From Streptomyces calvus (lineage in GTDB: Bacteria > Actinomycetota > Actinomycetes > Streptomycetales > Streptomycetaceae), in contig NZ_VCNP01000027.1 in NCBI RefSeq assembly GCF_006782915.1, positions 1 to 64,000 on the forward strand: a DNA stretch of 64,000 nucleotides, given 5' to 3'. A model generated the notes under the pieces. It was not told the origin of the DNA and did no database searches. It saw nothing but the letters and a program-made list of their open reading frames with translations. The translations under genes were made by a program, and so were the position numbers. Shown here in pieces: positions 55,433 through 64,000 of this stretch; position 1 is the stretch's first letter; every line of letters begins with the position of its first letter.

Positions 55433-55629
55433 CAGGCGGCCGGGCGCAGTGACTTTCGCCCGGGACGAGTGACACACGGAACGGGCCGAGTGAGACCTTC
55501 GCCGGGCCGTGTGCCGCGCGACCGGTGCGGAGTGACACGCGGCCGGGCCGTGCGACCTTCGCGCGGGCCGAGTGACACGCGGCCAAGCTGTGGCCTTCGC
55601 CCGGGCCGTGCGCCACGCGCCCCGGTCCG
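55428..55629. repeat. Array of about ten 18-21-bp units with two alternating types
   Basis: Two related units broadly alternate: AGTGACACGCGGCCGGGCCG-like and (A/T)GTGACCTTCGCCCGGGCCG-like, giving a higher-order period of about 40 bp. Approximate unit starts are 55428, 55448, 55468, 55489, 55510, 55531, 55551, 55571, 55591 and 55609. It begins at the glpX stop codon. Confidence 0.8.
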
Positions 55630-55785
55630 CCCCGGCGCCGTGAGGCGTGCGGTACTCAAGGCGCGTGCGGGCGGCTCGTGGCCGGTCGCGTGGTTCCCCG
55701 CGGGCCCGAGGCCACGGTCCCGCCCGGCGTCGAAAGGGCGCCCCCTGTGCGGAGGGGGCGCCCTGCTCGTCTGCGCGGGCGCGTG

Positions 55786-56163
55786 TCAGCCGGCCGCCGC
55801 GATGCGGCCGGTCGTGCGGGAAGCCTTCTTCAGCTCCATCTCGCGGCGCCTGCGCCGGGCGAGGACCACGCGGCGCTCGGCGGCGGTCAGGCCGCCCCAC
55901 ACGCCGTAGGGCTCGGGCTGGAGCAGGGCGTGCTCACGGCACTCGACCATCACGGGGCAGCGGGCGCAGACGCGCTTGGCCGCCTCCTCGCGGGAGAGCC
56001 GGGCGGCGGTGGGCTCCTTCGACGGCGCGAAGAACAGCCCCGCCTCGTCGCGCCGGCACACGGCCTCGGTGTGCCAGGGGGCGTCCTGGTCCCTGTCGCG
56101 GGCTGTCGCTCGCTGGGCCGGAACAGCGGCTATCTGCAGGGACGAATGCGGCGGTTGCAGCAC
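55786..56163 (-). CDS. WhiB-like [4Fe-4S] transcription factor
   Basis: The 125-residue product has the four cluster cysteines Cys36, Cys66, Cys69 and Cys75 (CARCPVMVEC). The GVWGG turn is at 87-91, followed by a basic C-terminus (ERRVVLARRRRREMELKK) that should contact DNA or sigma factor. It begins MLQPPHSSLQIAAVPAQ. Position between glpX and fumarase matches wblI of S. coelicolor (from memory). Wbl proteins act with the principal sigma factor and sense redox or NO. Confidence 0.9.
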   Translation of the reverse strand: MLQPPHSSLQIAAVPAQRATARDRDQDAPWHTEAVCRRDEAGLFFAPSKEPTAARLSREEAAKRVCARCPVMVECREHALLQPEPYGVWGGLTAAERRVVLARRRRREMELKKASRTTGRIAAAG

Positions 56164-56444
56164 GGTCTACTCCTGACGACGGCTTCGCGAGCTGGACGAT
56201 GCCGCGGGAACCACGCGAGTGAGCCCGGCGCGTCCGGGCTGCGGCCGCGAAGGCGCCGAGGCGTCTCCGCGGCGGGGCCACGGAGGCGTTTCGGCGACGC
56301 CGCGAGAGTGCGTGCCGGGCGTGCCGGGCCCCGCGTGACTCCCGCGGCGCCCTCCTGGAGACGATGCAGCAAGCCTTACCCGATGTGCGCGCGCCTATGC
56401 ACTGAGTCCCGAACGGGGCGCCCGCGTGCGCCGATGCGCCGGGG

Positions 56445-57140
56445 TCAGTGGCCCAGGTGCCTGCGCATGCTCCTGTCGACCTTTCGCTGCACCTTGTCGA
56501 GGATGTCCGCCACGATCTTGCCGCGCCTGGCCCGCGCCTCGACGCTGCCGAGCACCGCCCAGCCGTCGACGTAGACCACGGGCGCGTCGGGGTCGGTGGC
56601 GTCGAGCGTGTCCGTCTCGAAGTTGCCCAGCACGCCGCCGCCCATGCCGCGCAGCGACACGTTCTCCGGGACGCGGACCTCGACGCTGCCGAAGACGGCG
56701 AACGCCTTGATCACGACCTGCTGGTGGTCGAAGAGCGCCTCGCTGAGGTCGAGTTCGACGCTGCCGAAGATCGCGTAGGCGTGGATGCGGCGGCCGGTGC
56801 GCCAGCGGCCCTTGCGGGATGCGGCGCTGAAGACCGCGACCACGTTGTCGTCGGGGTCGACCGGGATCGCGCCGACGGTGGGGCGGCTCGGCGCGGAGAC
56901 GGGAGCCGCGCGACGCCGGTGGGCCGCCGGCAGGTCCCGGACGAACACCTCCAGCTCTCCGGCCGTCTTGGCGGACAGCACACCCTCGACGCGCTCCGCG
57001 TGCTCGTCGGCGGTGAGCCGGCCCTCGGCGAGGGCCTCGCGCAGGAGGTCGGCGATCCGGTCCCGGTCGGCGTCGGAGGCGCGCAGCTCGTCGGGCCGCG
57101 GCGCCGTGTCCGGCTGCTGGACGTGCTTCTGAAGGTCCAC
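56445..57140 (-). CDS. DUF1707 domain protein with LiaF-like C-terminal beta region
   Basis: The 231-residue product has an N-terminal DUF1707 domain (LRASDADRDRIADLLREALA ... LTADEHAERVEGVLSAKT, about residues 19-70). The C-terminal half has two VFGSVEVRVPENV-like repeats (AIFGSVELDLSEA and AVFGSVEVRVPEN), typical of LiaF/DUF2154-like beta-solenoids. No membrane helix is evident. The role is unknown, possibly envelope-stress sensing by analogy with LiaF. Confidence 0.85.
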   Translation of the reverse strand: MDLQKHVQQPDTAPRPDELRASDADRDRIADLLREALAEGRLTADEHAERVEGVLSAKTAGELEVFVRDLPAAHRRRAAPVSAPSRPTVGAIPVDPDDNVVAVFSAASRKGRWRTGRRIHAYAIFGSVELDLSEALFDHQQVVIKAFAVFGSVEVRVPENVSLRGMGGGVLGNFETDTLDATDPDAPVVYVDGWAVLGSVEARARRGKIVADILDKVQRKVDRSMRRHLGH

Positions 57141-57308
57141 GGCACCAGCGTACCCAAACGCGATAGATCGCGACTACCCCTCGGACGGACGACTCGGGAC
57201 GGACAACTGAGGACAACCTCACAAGCCCGCCGCCGACGGCAGGTCCTAGGCTGGTCAGCGCCCGCCGACGGAGGCGGGCGGTCTTCCGTCGAGTGAGGAA
57301 TGGGCGAG

Positions 57309-58976
<1,668 letters not shown>

Positions 58977-58985
58977 GCGTCCGGC

Positions 58986-59022
58986 AGGGGCGGTGGAGGC
59001 AGCCGACGCCTCCACCGCCCCT
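58986..59022 (+). terminator. Strong terminator after the class I fumarase gene
   Basis: AGGGGCGGTGGAGGC (58986-59000) pairs perfectly with GCCTCCACCGCCCCT (59008-59022) around a 7-base loop and is followed by TT. Confidence 0.85.
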
Positions 59023-59273
59023 TTCGTCTGCCGCGCCGAAGCCCGGGCGGGAGCCCTCACCGGCCCGTGACGGGCCCGCTCCGGGGCGCCGGACGGACCA
59101 TCGGCGTCCGCATACCGGAATGCCTGTACTTCTTTCGGACAACCTCGCCGCCGTGCCGTTCGTTGCGTTGACTGTCCCCTCCGCCGCTGTGAGTCTTTCG
59201 CCGCTCCGACATGCCCATGCCATGTCGGGTCTTCCGTGGCTCCACCCCACAGCCACCCACCGGAGGAGACAAG

Positions 59274-60689
59274 GTGATACGAAGATTGGCCGTGGCGAGC
59301 GTCTCGCTCGCCGTCGTGCTCGGCTGCGGGACACTCCCCGCCGTGGCCGCCGACTCCCGACCGACCGCCGCCGCGAGCGCCGCCCCCGACGTCGACGTGA
59401 CCAAGGTGAAGGCGCACCTGAACGAACTCAGCGCCATCGCCTCGCGCAACGGCGGCAACCGCCGCTCCACCGGCCAGGGATACCGCGACTCCGTCGCCTA
59501 CGTGAAGGGCAAGCTCCAGGCCGCCGGATACACCGTCACCGAGCAGCCGTGCACCTCCGGCTGCACCAGCGGGGCCGGTCCCAACCTGATCGCCGAGTGG
59601 CCGCAGGGCGACGCCAACCAAGTGACCATGTTCGGCGCGCACCTCGACGGCGTCTCGGCGGGCCCCGGCATGAACGACAACGGCTCCGGCTCGGCCGCCC
59701 TGCTCGAGAACGCCCTGACCCTGGCCCAGCAGAACCCCGCCATGACCGGCCGGGTCCGCTTCGCCTGGTGGACCGACGAGGAGCAGGGCCTCAACGGCTC
59801 CGACTTCTACGTCCGTTCGCTGTCCTCGACGGAACGCGCCAAGATCAAGGCCTATTACAACTTCGACATGGTGGCCTCCGTGAACGGCGGCTACTTCATC
59901 AACCACATCACCTCCGCCGCCGCCGCGCCCATGAAGGCGTACTGGGACTCGCTGGGCCTGCAGCCCGAGGAGAACACCGAGGGCGCCGGACGCAGCGACG
60001 ACTACTCCTTCGAGCAGTACGGCATCCCCACCTCCGGTTACGCCATGGGCGCCAGTGCCCGCAAGACCTCGGCGCAGGCGGCGAAGTGGGGCGGGACGGC
60101 CGGTTCCGCCTACGACCCCTGTTACCACCGGTCGTGCGACACGCTCACCAACATCAACACCACCGGCCTGGACCGCGCCTCCGACGGCATCGCGCACACC
60201 GTCTGGCAGCGGGCCGTGCGCAGCGAGACCGGCGGCTGCGACACCGCCGGCGTCGTCGGCAACGGCGGCTTCGAGAGCGGCACCGCGCCGTGGACCGGCG
60301 ACACCGGCGCCATCGGCGCCCACTCGGGGCAGTCCGCGCACACAGGCACCCGGTACGCCTGGCTCGCCGGGTACGGCTCCACCCGCACCGAGTCGATCGG
60401 CCAGCAGGTGACCGTGCCGGCCGGGTGCAGCCGGGCGACGCTGACGTACTGGCTGCGCATCGACACCGACGAGACCGGCTCTACGGCGTACGACAGGTTC
60501 ACCGTGAAGGCCGACGGCAGCACGCTCGCCACGCTGTCCAACGCCGACGCCTCCGGCGGCTACGTGCAGCGCTCGGTCGACCTGACGGCGTACGCCGGGC
60601 GGACCGTGACCGTGACGTTCACCGGCAGCGAGGACGCGTCCCTGCAGACGAGCTTCGTCCTCGACGACGTGAGCCTCCAGGGGAGCTGA
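59274..60689 (+). CDS. Secreted M28 zinc aminopeptidase with C-terminal beta domain
   Basis: The product has 471 residues from GTG 59274 ([20 protein letters not shown]), with GGAGGAGA upstream. The signal peptide ends near AVAADS. The catalytic domain resembles S. griseus aminopeptidase: [20 protein letters not shown] (zinc His and Asp), [13 protein letters not shown] (catalytic and zinc Glu), YNFDMVAS (Asp) and CYHRSCDT (His). The last 150 residues ([20 protein letters not shown] ... [11 protein letters not shown]) look like a carbohydrate-binding-type beta-sandwich. It releases N-terminal residues from extracellular peptides. Confidence 0.92.
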   Translation: MIRRLAVASVSLAVVLGCGTLPAVAADSRPTAAASAAPDVDVTKVKAHLNELSAIASRNGGNRRSTGQGYRDSVAYVKGKLQAAGYTVTEQPCTSGCTSGAGPNLIAEWPQGDANQVTMFGAHLDGVSAGPGMNDNGSGSAALLENALTLAQQNPAMTGRVRFAWWTDEEQGLNGSDFYVRSLSSTERAKIKAYYNFDMVASVNGGYFINHITSAAAAPMKAYWDSLGLQPEENTEGAGRSDDYSFEQYGIPTSGYAMGASARKTSAQAAKWGGTAGSAYDPCYHRSCDTLTNINTTGLDRASDGIAHTVWQRAVRSETGGCDTAGVVGNGGFESGTAPWTGDTGAIGAHSGQSAHTGTRYAWLAGYGSTRTESIGQQVTVPAGCSRATLTYWLRIDTDETGSTAYDRFTVKADGSTLATLSNADASGGYVQRSVDLTAYAGRTVTVTFTGSEDASLQTSFVLDDVSLQGS

Positions 60690-60704
60690 CCGCCGCACCG
60701 GTTC

Positions 60705-60736
60705 CGCGCCCCGCCGCCCGCGCGCGGCGGGGCGCG
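60705..60736. terminator. Terminator between the M28 aminopeptidase gene and fumC
   Basis: CGCGCCCCGCCGC (60705-60717) pairs perfectly with GCGGCGGGGCGCG (60724-60736) around a 6-base loop. Confidence 0.75.
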
Positions 60737-60794
60737 GCCCGCGCGGGAATACGCTCGGCCGGCACCACTGCTGTGAATCCTCGGAGGTACGACG

Positions 60795-62198
60795 ATGACG
60801 AGCACGGACGACGACCGGCACTACCGCGTCGAGCACGACTCCATGGGCGAGGTGCGGGTCCCCGCCGACGCCAAGTGGCGGGCGCAGACCCAGCGCGCCG
60901 TGGAGAACTTCCCGGTCTCCGGGCAGCGCCTGGAACGCGCCCACATCGAGGCCCTGGCCCGCATCAAGGGCGCCGCGGCCAAGGTGAACGCCCGGCTCGG
61001 CGTGCTGGACGAGGACATCGCCGCGGCGATCCAGGAGGCGGCCGACGAGGTCGCCGACGGCCGCTGGGACGAGCACTTCCCGGTCGACGTGTTCCAGACC
61101 GGGTCCGGGACCTCCTCCAACATGAACACCAACGAGGTCCTCGCCACCCTCGCGAGCGAGCGGCTCGGACGCGACGTGCACCCCAACGACCACGTCAACG
61201 CCTCGCAGTCGTCCAACGACGTCTTCCCGTCGTCCATCCACATCGCCGCCACCGCCGCCGTCACCCGTGACCTGATCCCGGCCCTTGAGCACCTCGCGGC
61301 CGCGCTGGAGCGCAAGGCCGCGGAGTTCGCCGACGTGGTGAAGTCCGGCCGTACGCACCTGATGGACGCCACGCCCGTGACCCTGGGCCAGGAGTTCGGC
61401 GGCTACGCCGCCCAGGTCCGCTACGGCGTCGAGCGGCTTGTCGCCTCCCTGCCGCGCCTGGCCGAGCTGCCGCTGGGCGGCACCGCCGTCGGCACCGGCA
61501 TCAACACCCCGCCGGGCTTCTCCGCCGCCGTCATCGAGGAGGTCGCCCGGGCCACCGGACTGCCGCTGACCGAGGCGCGCGACCACTTCGAGGCGCAGGG
61601 CGCCCGGGACGGCATCGTGGAGACCAGCGGCCAGCTGCGCACCGTCGCGGTCGGCCTGACGAAGATCGCCAACGACCTGCGGTGGATGGCCTCCGGGCCG
61701 CGCACCGGTCTGGCCGAGATCAGCCTGCCCGACCTCCAGCCCGGCTCCTCGATCATGCCCGGCAAGGTCAACCCGGTCGTCCCGGAGGCCGTGCTCATGG
61801 TGTGCGCGCAGGTCGTCGGCAACGACGCGACCGTCGCCACGGCCGGCGCCGCCGGCAACTTCGAACTCAACGTGATGCTGCCGGTCATCGCGAAGAACGT
61901 GCTGGAGTCGGTGCGGCTGCTGGCCAACGTCTCGCGGCTGCTCGCCGACCGCACGGTCGACGGGATCGTCGCCCACCGCGAACGGGCCCGCGAGTACGCC
62001 GAGTCGTCGCCGTCCGTCGTCACCCCGCTCAACAAGTACATCGGCTACGAGGAGGCCGCGAAGGTCGCCAAGAAGTCCCTCGCGGAGCGCAAGACCATCC
62101 GGCAGGTGGTCCTGGAGGGCGGCTACGTCGAGCGCGGCGACCTCACCGTGGAACAGCTCGACCGGGCGCTCGACGTCCTGCGGATGACACGCCCGTAA
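60795..62198 (+). CDS. fumC: Class II fumarate hydratase FumC
   Basis: The 467-residue tetrameric, cofactor-free fumarase begins [20 protein letters not shown]. Superfamily signature [16 protein letters not shown] is present, with [30 protein letters not shown] and the active-site [16 protein letters not shown]. The ATG follows GGAGGTACG. The co-existence of this oxygen-stable enzyme with the iron-sulfur fumarase nearby gives metabolic redundancy in the TCA cycle. Confidence 0.94.
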   Translation: MTSTDDDRHYRVEHDSMGEVRVPADAKWRAQTQRAVENFPVSGQRLERAHIEALARIKGAAAKVNARLGVLDEDIAAAIQEAADEVADGRWDEHFPVDVFQTGSGTSSNMNTNEVLATLASERLGRDVHPNDHVNASQSSNDVFPSSIHIAATAAVTRDLIPALEHLAAALERKAAEFADVVKSGRTHLMDATPVTLGQEFGGYAAQVRYGVERLVASLPRLAELPLGGTAVGTGINTPPGFSAAVIEEVARATGLPLTEARDHFEAQGARDGIVETSGQLRTVAVGLTKIANDLRWMASGPRTGLAEISLPDLQPGSSIMPGKVNPVVPEAVLMVCAQVVGNDATVATAGAAGNFELNVMLPVIAKNVLESVRLLANVSRLLADRTVDGIVAHRERAREYAESSPSVVTPLNKYIGYEEAAKVAKKSLAERKTIRQVVLEGGYVERGDLTVEQLDRALDVLRMTRP

Positions 62199-62270
62199 AG
62201 CCTCGTGCGCCGGGCGTGAACCGTGACGGCCGCCGCAGCGTCGTACCGGTGTGGTACCTAATATCTGCGC

Positions 62271-62963
62271 ATGGCAGAGGGCGGAGCGATGGGGCGCGGG
62301 ACAGCGGACGGCACGGCCGGGTTCTGGGCGCCCGGCACACACATCCTGTGGCGCTACCGGGAGAACGGCGGGGCGCGCATTCACATCGCGCGCCCCGTGA
62401 CGGTGGTGCGCGACGACCCGGACCTGCTCGCCGTGTGGCTGGCGCCCGGCACCGAGTGCGTGAAGCCGGTGCTGGCCGACGGCACTCCCGTGCACCAGGA
62501 ACCGCTCGGCACCCGGTACACCAAGGCGCGCACGGTGCAGCGGGACCGCTGGTTCGGCACCGGTGTGCTGAAGCTGGCCCGGCCCGGCGAGCCGTGGTCG
62601 GTGTGGCTGTTCTGGGAACCGGGCTGGCAGTTCAAGAACTGGTACGTGAACCTGGAGGAGCCGCTGACCCGCTGGGCGGGCGGGGTGGACTCCGAGGACC
62701 ACTTCCTGGACATCTCCGTGCAGCCGGACCGCGGTTGGCACTGGCGGGACGAGGACGAGTTCGCCCAGGCCCGCCGGGACGGCCTGGTGGACTCCGCGCT
62801 GGCCGGTCGGGTGCGCGCGGCCGGGCGGGCCGCGGTGGCGGTGATCGAGTCCTGGGGGCCGCCGTTCCCGGACGGCTGGGAGAACTGGCGCCCGGATCCG
62901 GCGTGGACGGTACCGTCACTGCCACAGGACTGGCACCGCACTCCGGCGCATGCGTCCTCGTGA
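62271..62963 (+). CDS. DUF402 domain protein
   Basis: The 230-residue product begins MAEGGAMGRGTADGTAGFWA. The DUF402 core is seen in WSVWLFWEPGWQFKNWYVNL and DHFLDISVQPDRGWHWRDED, followed by the FAQARRDGLVD helix. DUF402 proteins such as FomD and SntB hydrolyse nucleotide-linked or nucleoside diphosphate substrates; the substrate here is unknown. TAATAT lies six bases before the ATG with no Shine-Dalgarno, suggesting a leaderless transcript. ATG 62289 is an alternative start. Confidence 0.82.
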   Translation: MAEGGAMGRGTADGTAGFWAPGTHILWRYRENGGARIHIARPVTVVRDDPDLLAVWLAPGTECVKPVLADGTPVHQEPLGTRYTKARTVQRDRWFGTGVLKLARPGEPWSVWLFWEPGWQFKNWYVNLEEPLTRWAGGVDSEDHFLDISVQPDRGWHWRDEDEFAQARRDGLVDSALAGRVRAAGRAAVAVIESWGPPFPDGWENWRPDPAWTVPSLPQDWHRTPAHASS

Positions 62964-63240
62964 GACCCTTGCTGCGCCCCCGGTCCGGAAACGTAGGATC
63001 GTCCTCCGCAAGGGCGCGGGGCAGCAGCAACGGGCAGGACGCGCGCCGGGCTTGACCGATCGTCACCGAGGGGCGGCAGGACGTGAGCGAGGGGTACGGA
63101 AACACCGGTGCCGGCCGGGAACGGTCGGCCGGCGACACACGAACAACCTCTGACCACGCGGGAAATCCGTTCCGGGGGCAGGTAATCCGGGTATCGGAGT
63201 TTCGGCGGGACGAACCGCGCGCACGGCGTGCGCCGGACGG

Positions 63241-64000
63241 ATGGACTCGACACGCGTGACGGAGCAGCCGACCTCCTTCGAGCGCCCGCAGCCGGGCGTG
63301 GACCCCGTGGATCCCCGCGGGGCGCTCCTGCATACCCCGCCACCGGCCCACGTGCCGGACGCGGATGCGGCCTTACCGGTGCAGAGCCGGTCCGGCGGTG
63401 AGTCCACCGCGCCCGGCGCCGCGTCCCCGGGGCCGTCGGAGACGACGTCGCCGGAGACCGTGACGCCGGACGGCGCGGACCACGACGCCGCCACCGGCCC
63501 CGAGCACTCCCAGCCGGGCGCCGGGCAGGACGCCGAACCGGACGCGCACCGGCCGCGGCCCGCACCCGAGGGCATACCGGTGCAGCCCGCCGCCGGGCCG
63601 GACCGGCCCGCGCCGGCACCCGACGGGCAGGAGCGCCGCACCGGGCAGGTCAGCCGTCCCGGAAGGCCGACGCCGATGCGGCGGGACGGGGACCGGCTGC
63701 GGTTCGTCGGCGCCGCGACCCGGCGGATCGCCCGCGGTATCGACCTGGACGAGATCGTGATGGGGCTGTGCCGGGCGACCGTGCCCACCTTCTCCGACGC
63801 GATCTTGGTCTATCTGCGCGACCCGCTGCCCGTCGGCGACGAGCGGCCCACCGGCCCGCTGATGCTGCGGCTGCGCCGCACCGACCGGATCCCGCCGGAG
63901 CGGGACACCGAGGGCGGGTTCACGCCGGTCGCCCCGCCGGAGCCGAACGAGCTGGACTCGGTCGGCGCGGAGCTGTGCACGGTCCGGCCCGGCAGCGCGC
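63241..64000 (+). CDS. Signalling protein with disordered N-terminus, probable GAF/PP2C phosphatase (5' part only)
   Basis: The frame is open from ATG 63241 (MDSTRVTEQPTSFERPQP) to the window end. The first 145 residues are Pro/Ala/Asp-rich and probably disordered. From about residue 145 (RDGDRLRFVGAATRRIARGI, DLDEIVMGLCRATVPTFSDA) it matches the start of a GAF-like sensory domain that precedes PP2C/SpoIIE domains in Streptomyces. The catalytic region lies beyond the window, so the phosphatase assignment rests on the family pattern and the S. coelicolor neighbourhood (from memory). Confidence 0.7.
   Translation, partial: MDSTRVTEQPTSFERPQPGVDPVDPRGALLHTPPPAHVPDADAALPVQSRSGGESTAPGAASPGPSETTSPETVTPDGADHDAATGPEHSQPGAGQDAEPDAHRPRPAPEGIPVQPAAGPDRPAPAPDGQERRTGQVSRPGRPTPMRRDGDRLRFVGAATRRIARGIDLDEIVMGLCRATVPTFSDAILVYLRDPLPVGDERPTGPLMLRLRRTDRIPPERDTEGGFTPVAPPEPNELDSVGAELCTVRPGSA

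Noticed and set aside
55428..55629. CRISPR array
   Set aside because: Units are contiguous without unique spacers, about 20 bp long and degenerate; no cas genes are present.

Overview
The window is chromosomal DNA from a Streptomyces species. Base composition is very GC-rich with strong third-position G/C bias. It carries Streptomyces or actinobacterial hallmark genes: a complete bldK oligopeptide transporter operon, mshB of mycothiol synthesis, a WhiB-like protein, and SpoIIE-type phosphatase and anti-sigma-like kinase genes. Gene content and order at both ends match, from memory, the S. coelicolor SCO5040-SCO5130 interval in reverse. I saw no rRNA, tRNA, CRISPR array, transposase or prophage.

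Layout. 1-3127 (minus): a truncated cell-wall-type protein, a membrane protein, mshB and a small membrane protein. 3305-5443 (plus): an S9 prolyl-oligopeptidase-like peptidase. 5545-17522 (minus): two complete five-gene oligopeptide ABC transporters in tandem; the upstream one is bldKABCDE. 17964-22269: typA (plus) facing a third, orphan oligopeptide-binding lipoprotein (minus) with an Asp-rich insert. 22560-26426 (plus): a coiled-coil protein and a three-gene succinate dehydrogenase/fumarate reductase operon.

26473-47283 is the accessory part. It holds a hydrolase/TetR pair, a truncated gene, a PAS-PAS-GAF-PP2C-ATPase protein with a stand-alone ATPase, NUDIX, SPOR and GntR genes, a DUF4190/septum-formation protein, a secreted subtilase, a TetR/quinone-oxidoreductase pair, an unusual peptide-modification locus, a secreted M23 peptidase, a frameshifted antitoxin remnant and an intact VapBC-like pair. 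In S. coelicolor (from memory) the actinorhodin cluster lies between these flanks; no polyketide genes are present here.

The most interesting locus is 39792-44121. A 25-residue Gly-rich peptide gene (42733-42810) sits directly upstream of an M14 carboxypeptidase-like gene. Divergent to it are a ThiF/E1-like adenylating enzyme and an M50 membrane metallopeptidase, translationally coupled to each other and each with a PqqD-like N-terminal region. This looks like a RiPP pathway without YcaO, radical SAM, lanthipeptide or lasso enzymes. Its product and class are unknown to me.

47454-64000 is core metabolism: ychF, a DUF6542-type protein, ppgK, ispH, xseA-xseB, a RutE-like nitroreductase, a DUF4245 protein, glpX, a whiB-like gene, a DUF1707 protein, class I fumarase, a secreted M28 aminopeptidase, class II fumarase, a DUF402 protein and the 5' end of a probable PP2C-type phosphatase. 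Several intergenic gaps carry short tandem repeats, and four genes look as if they are translated from leaderless transcripts.
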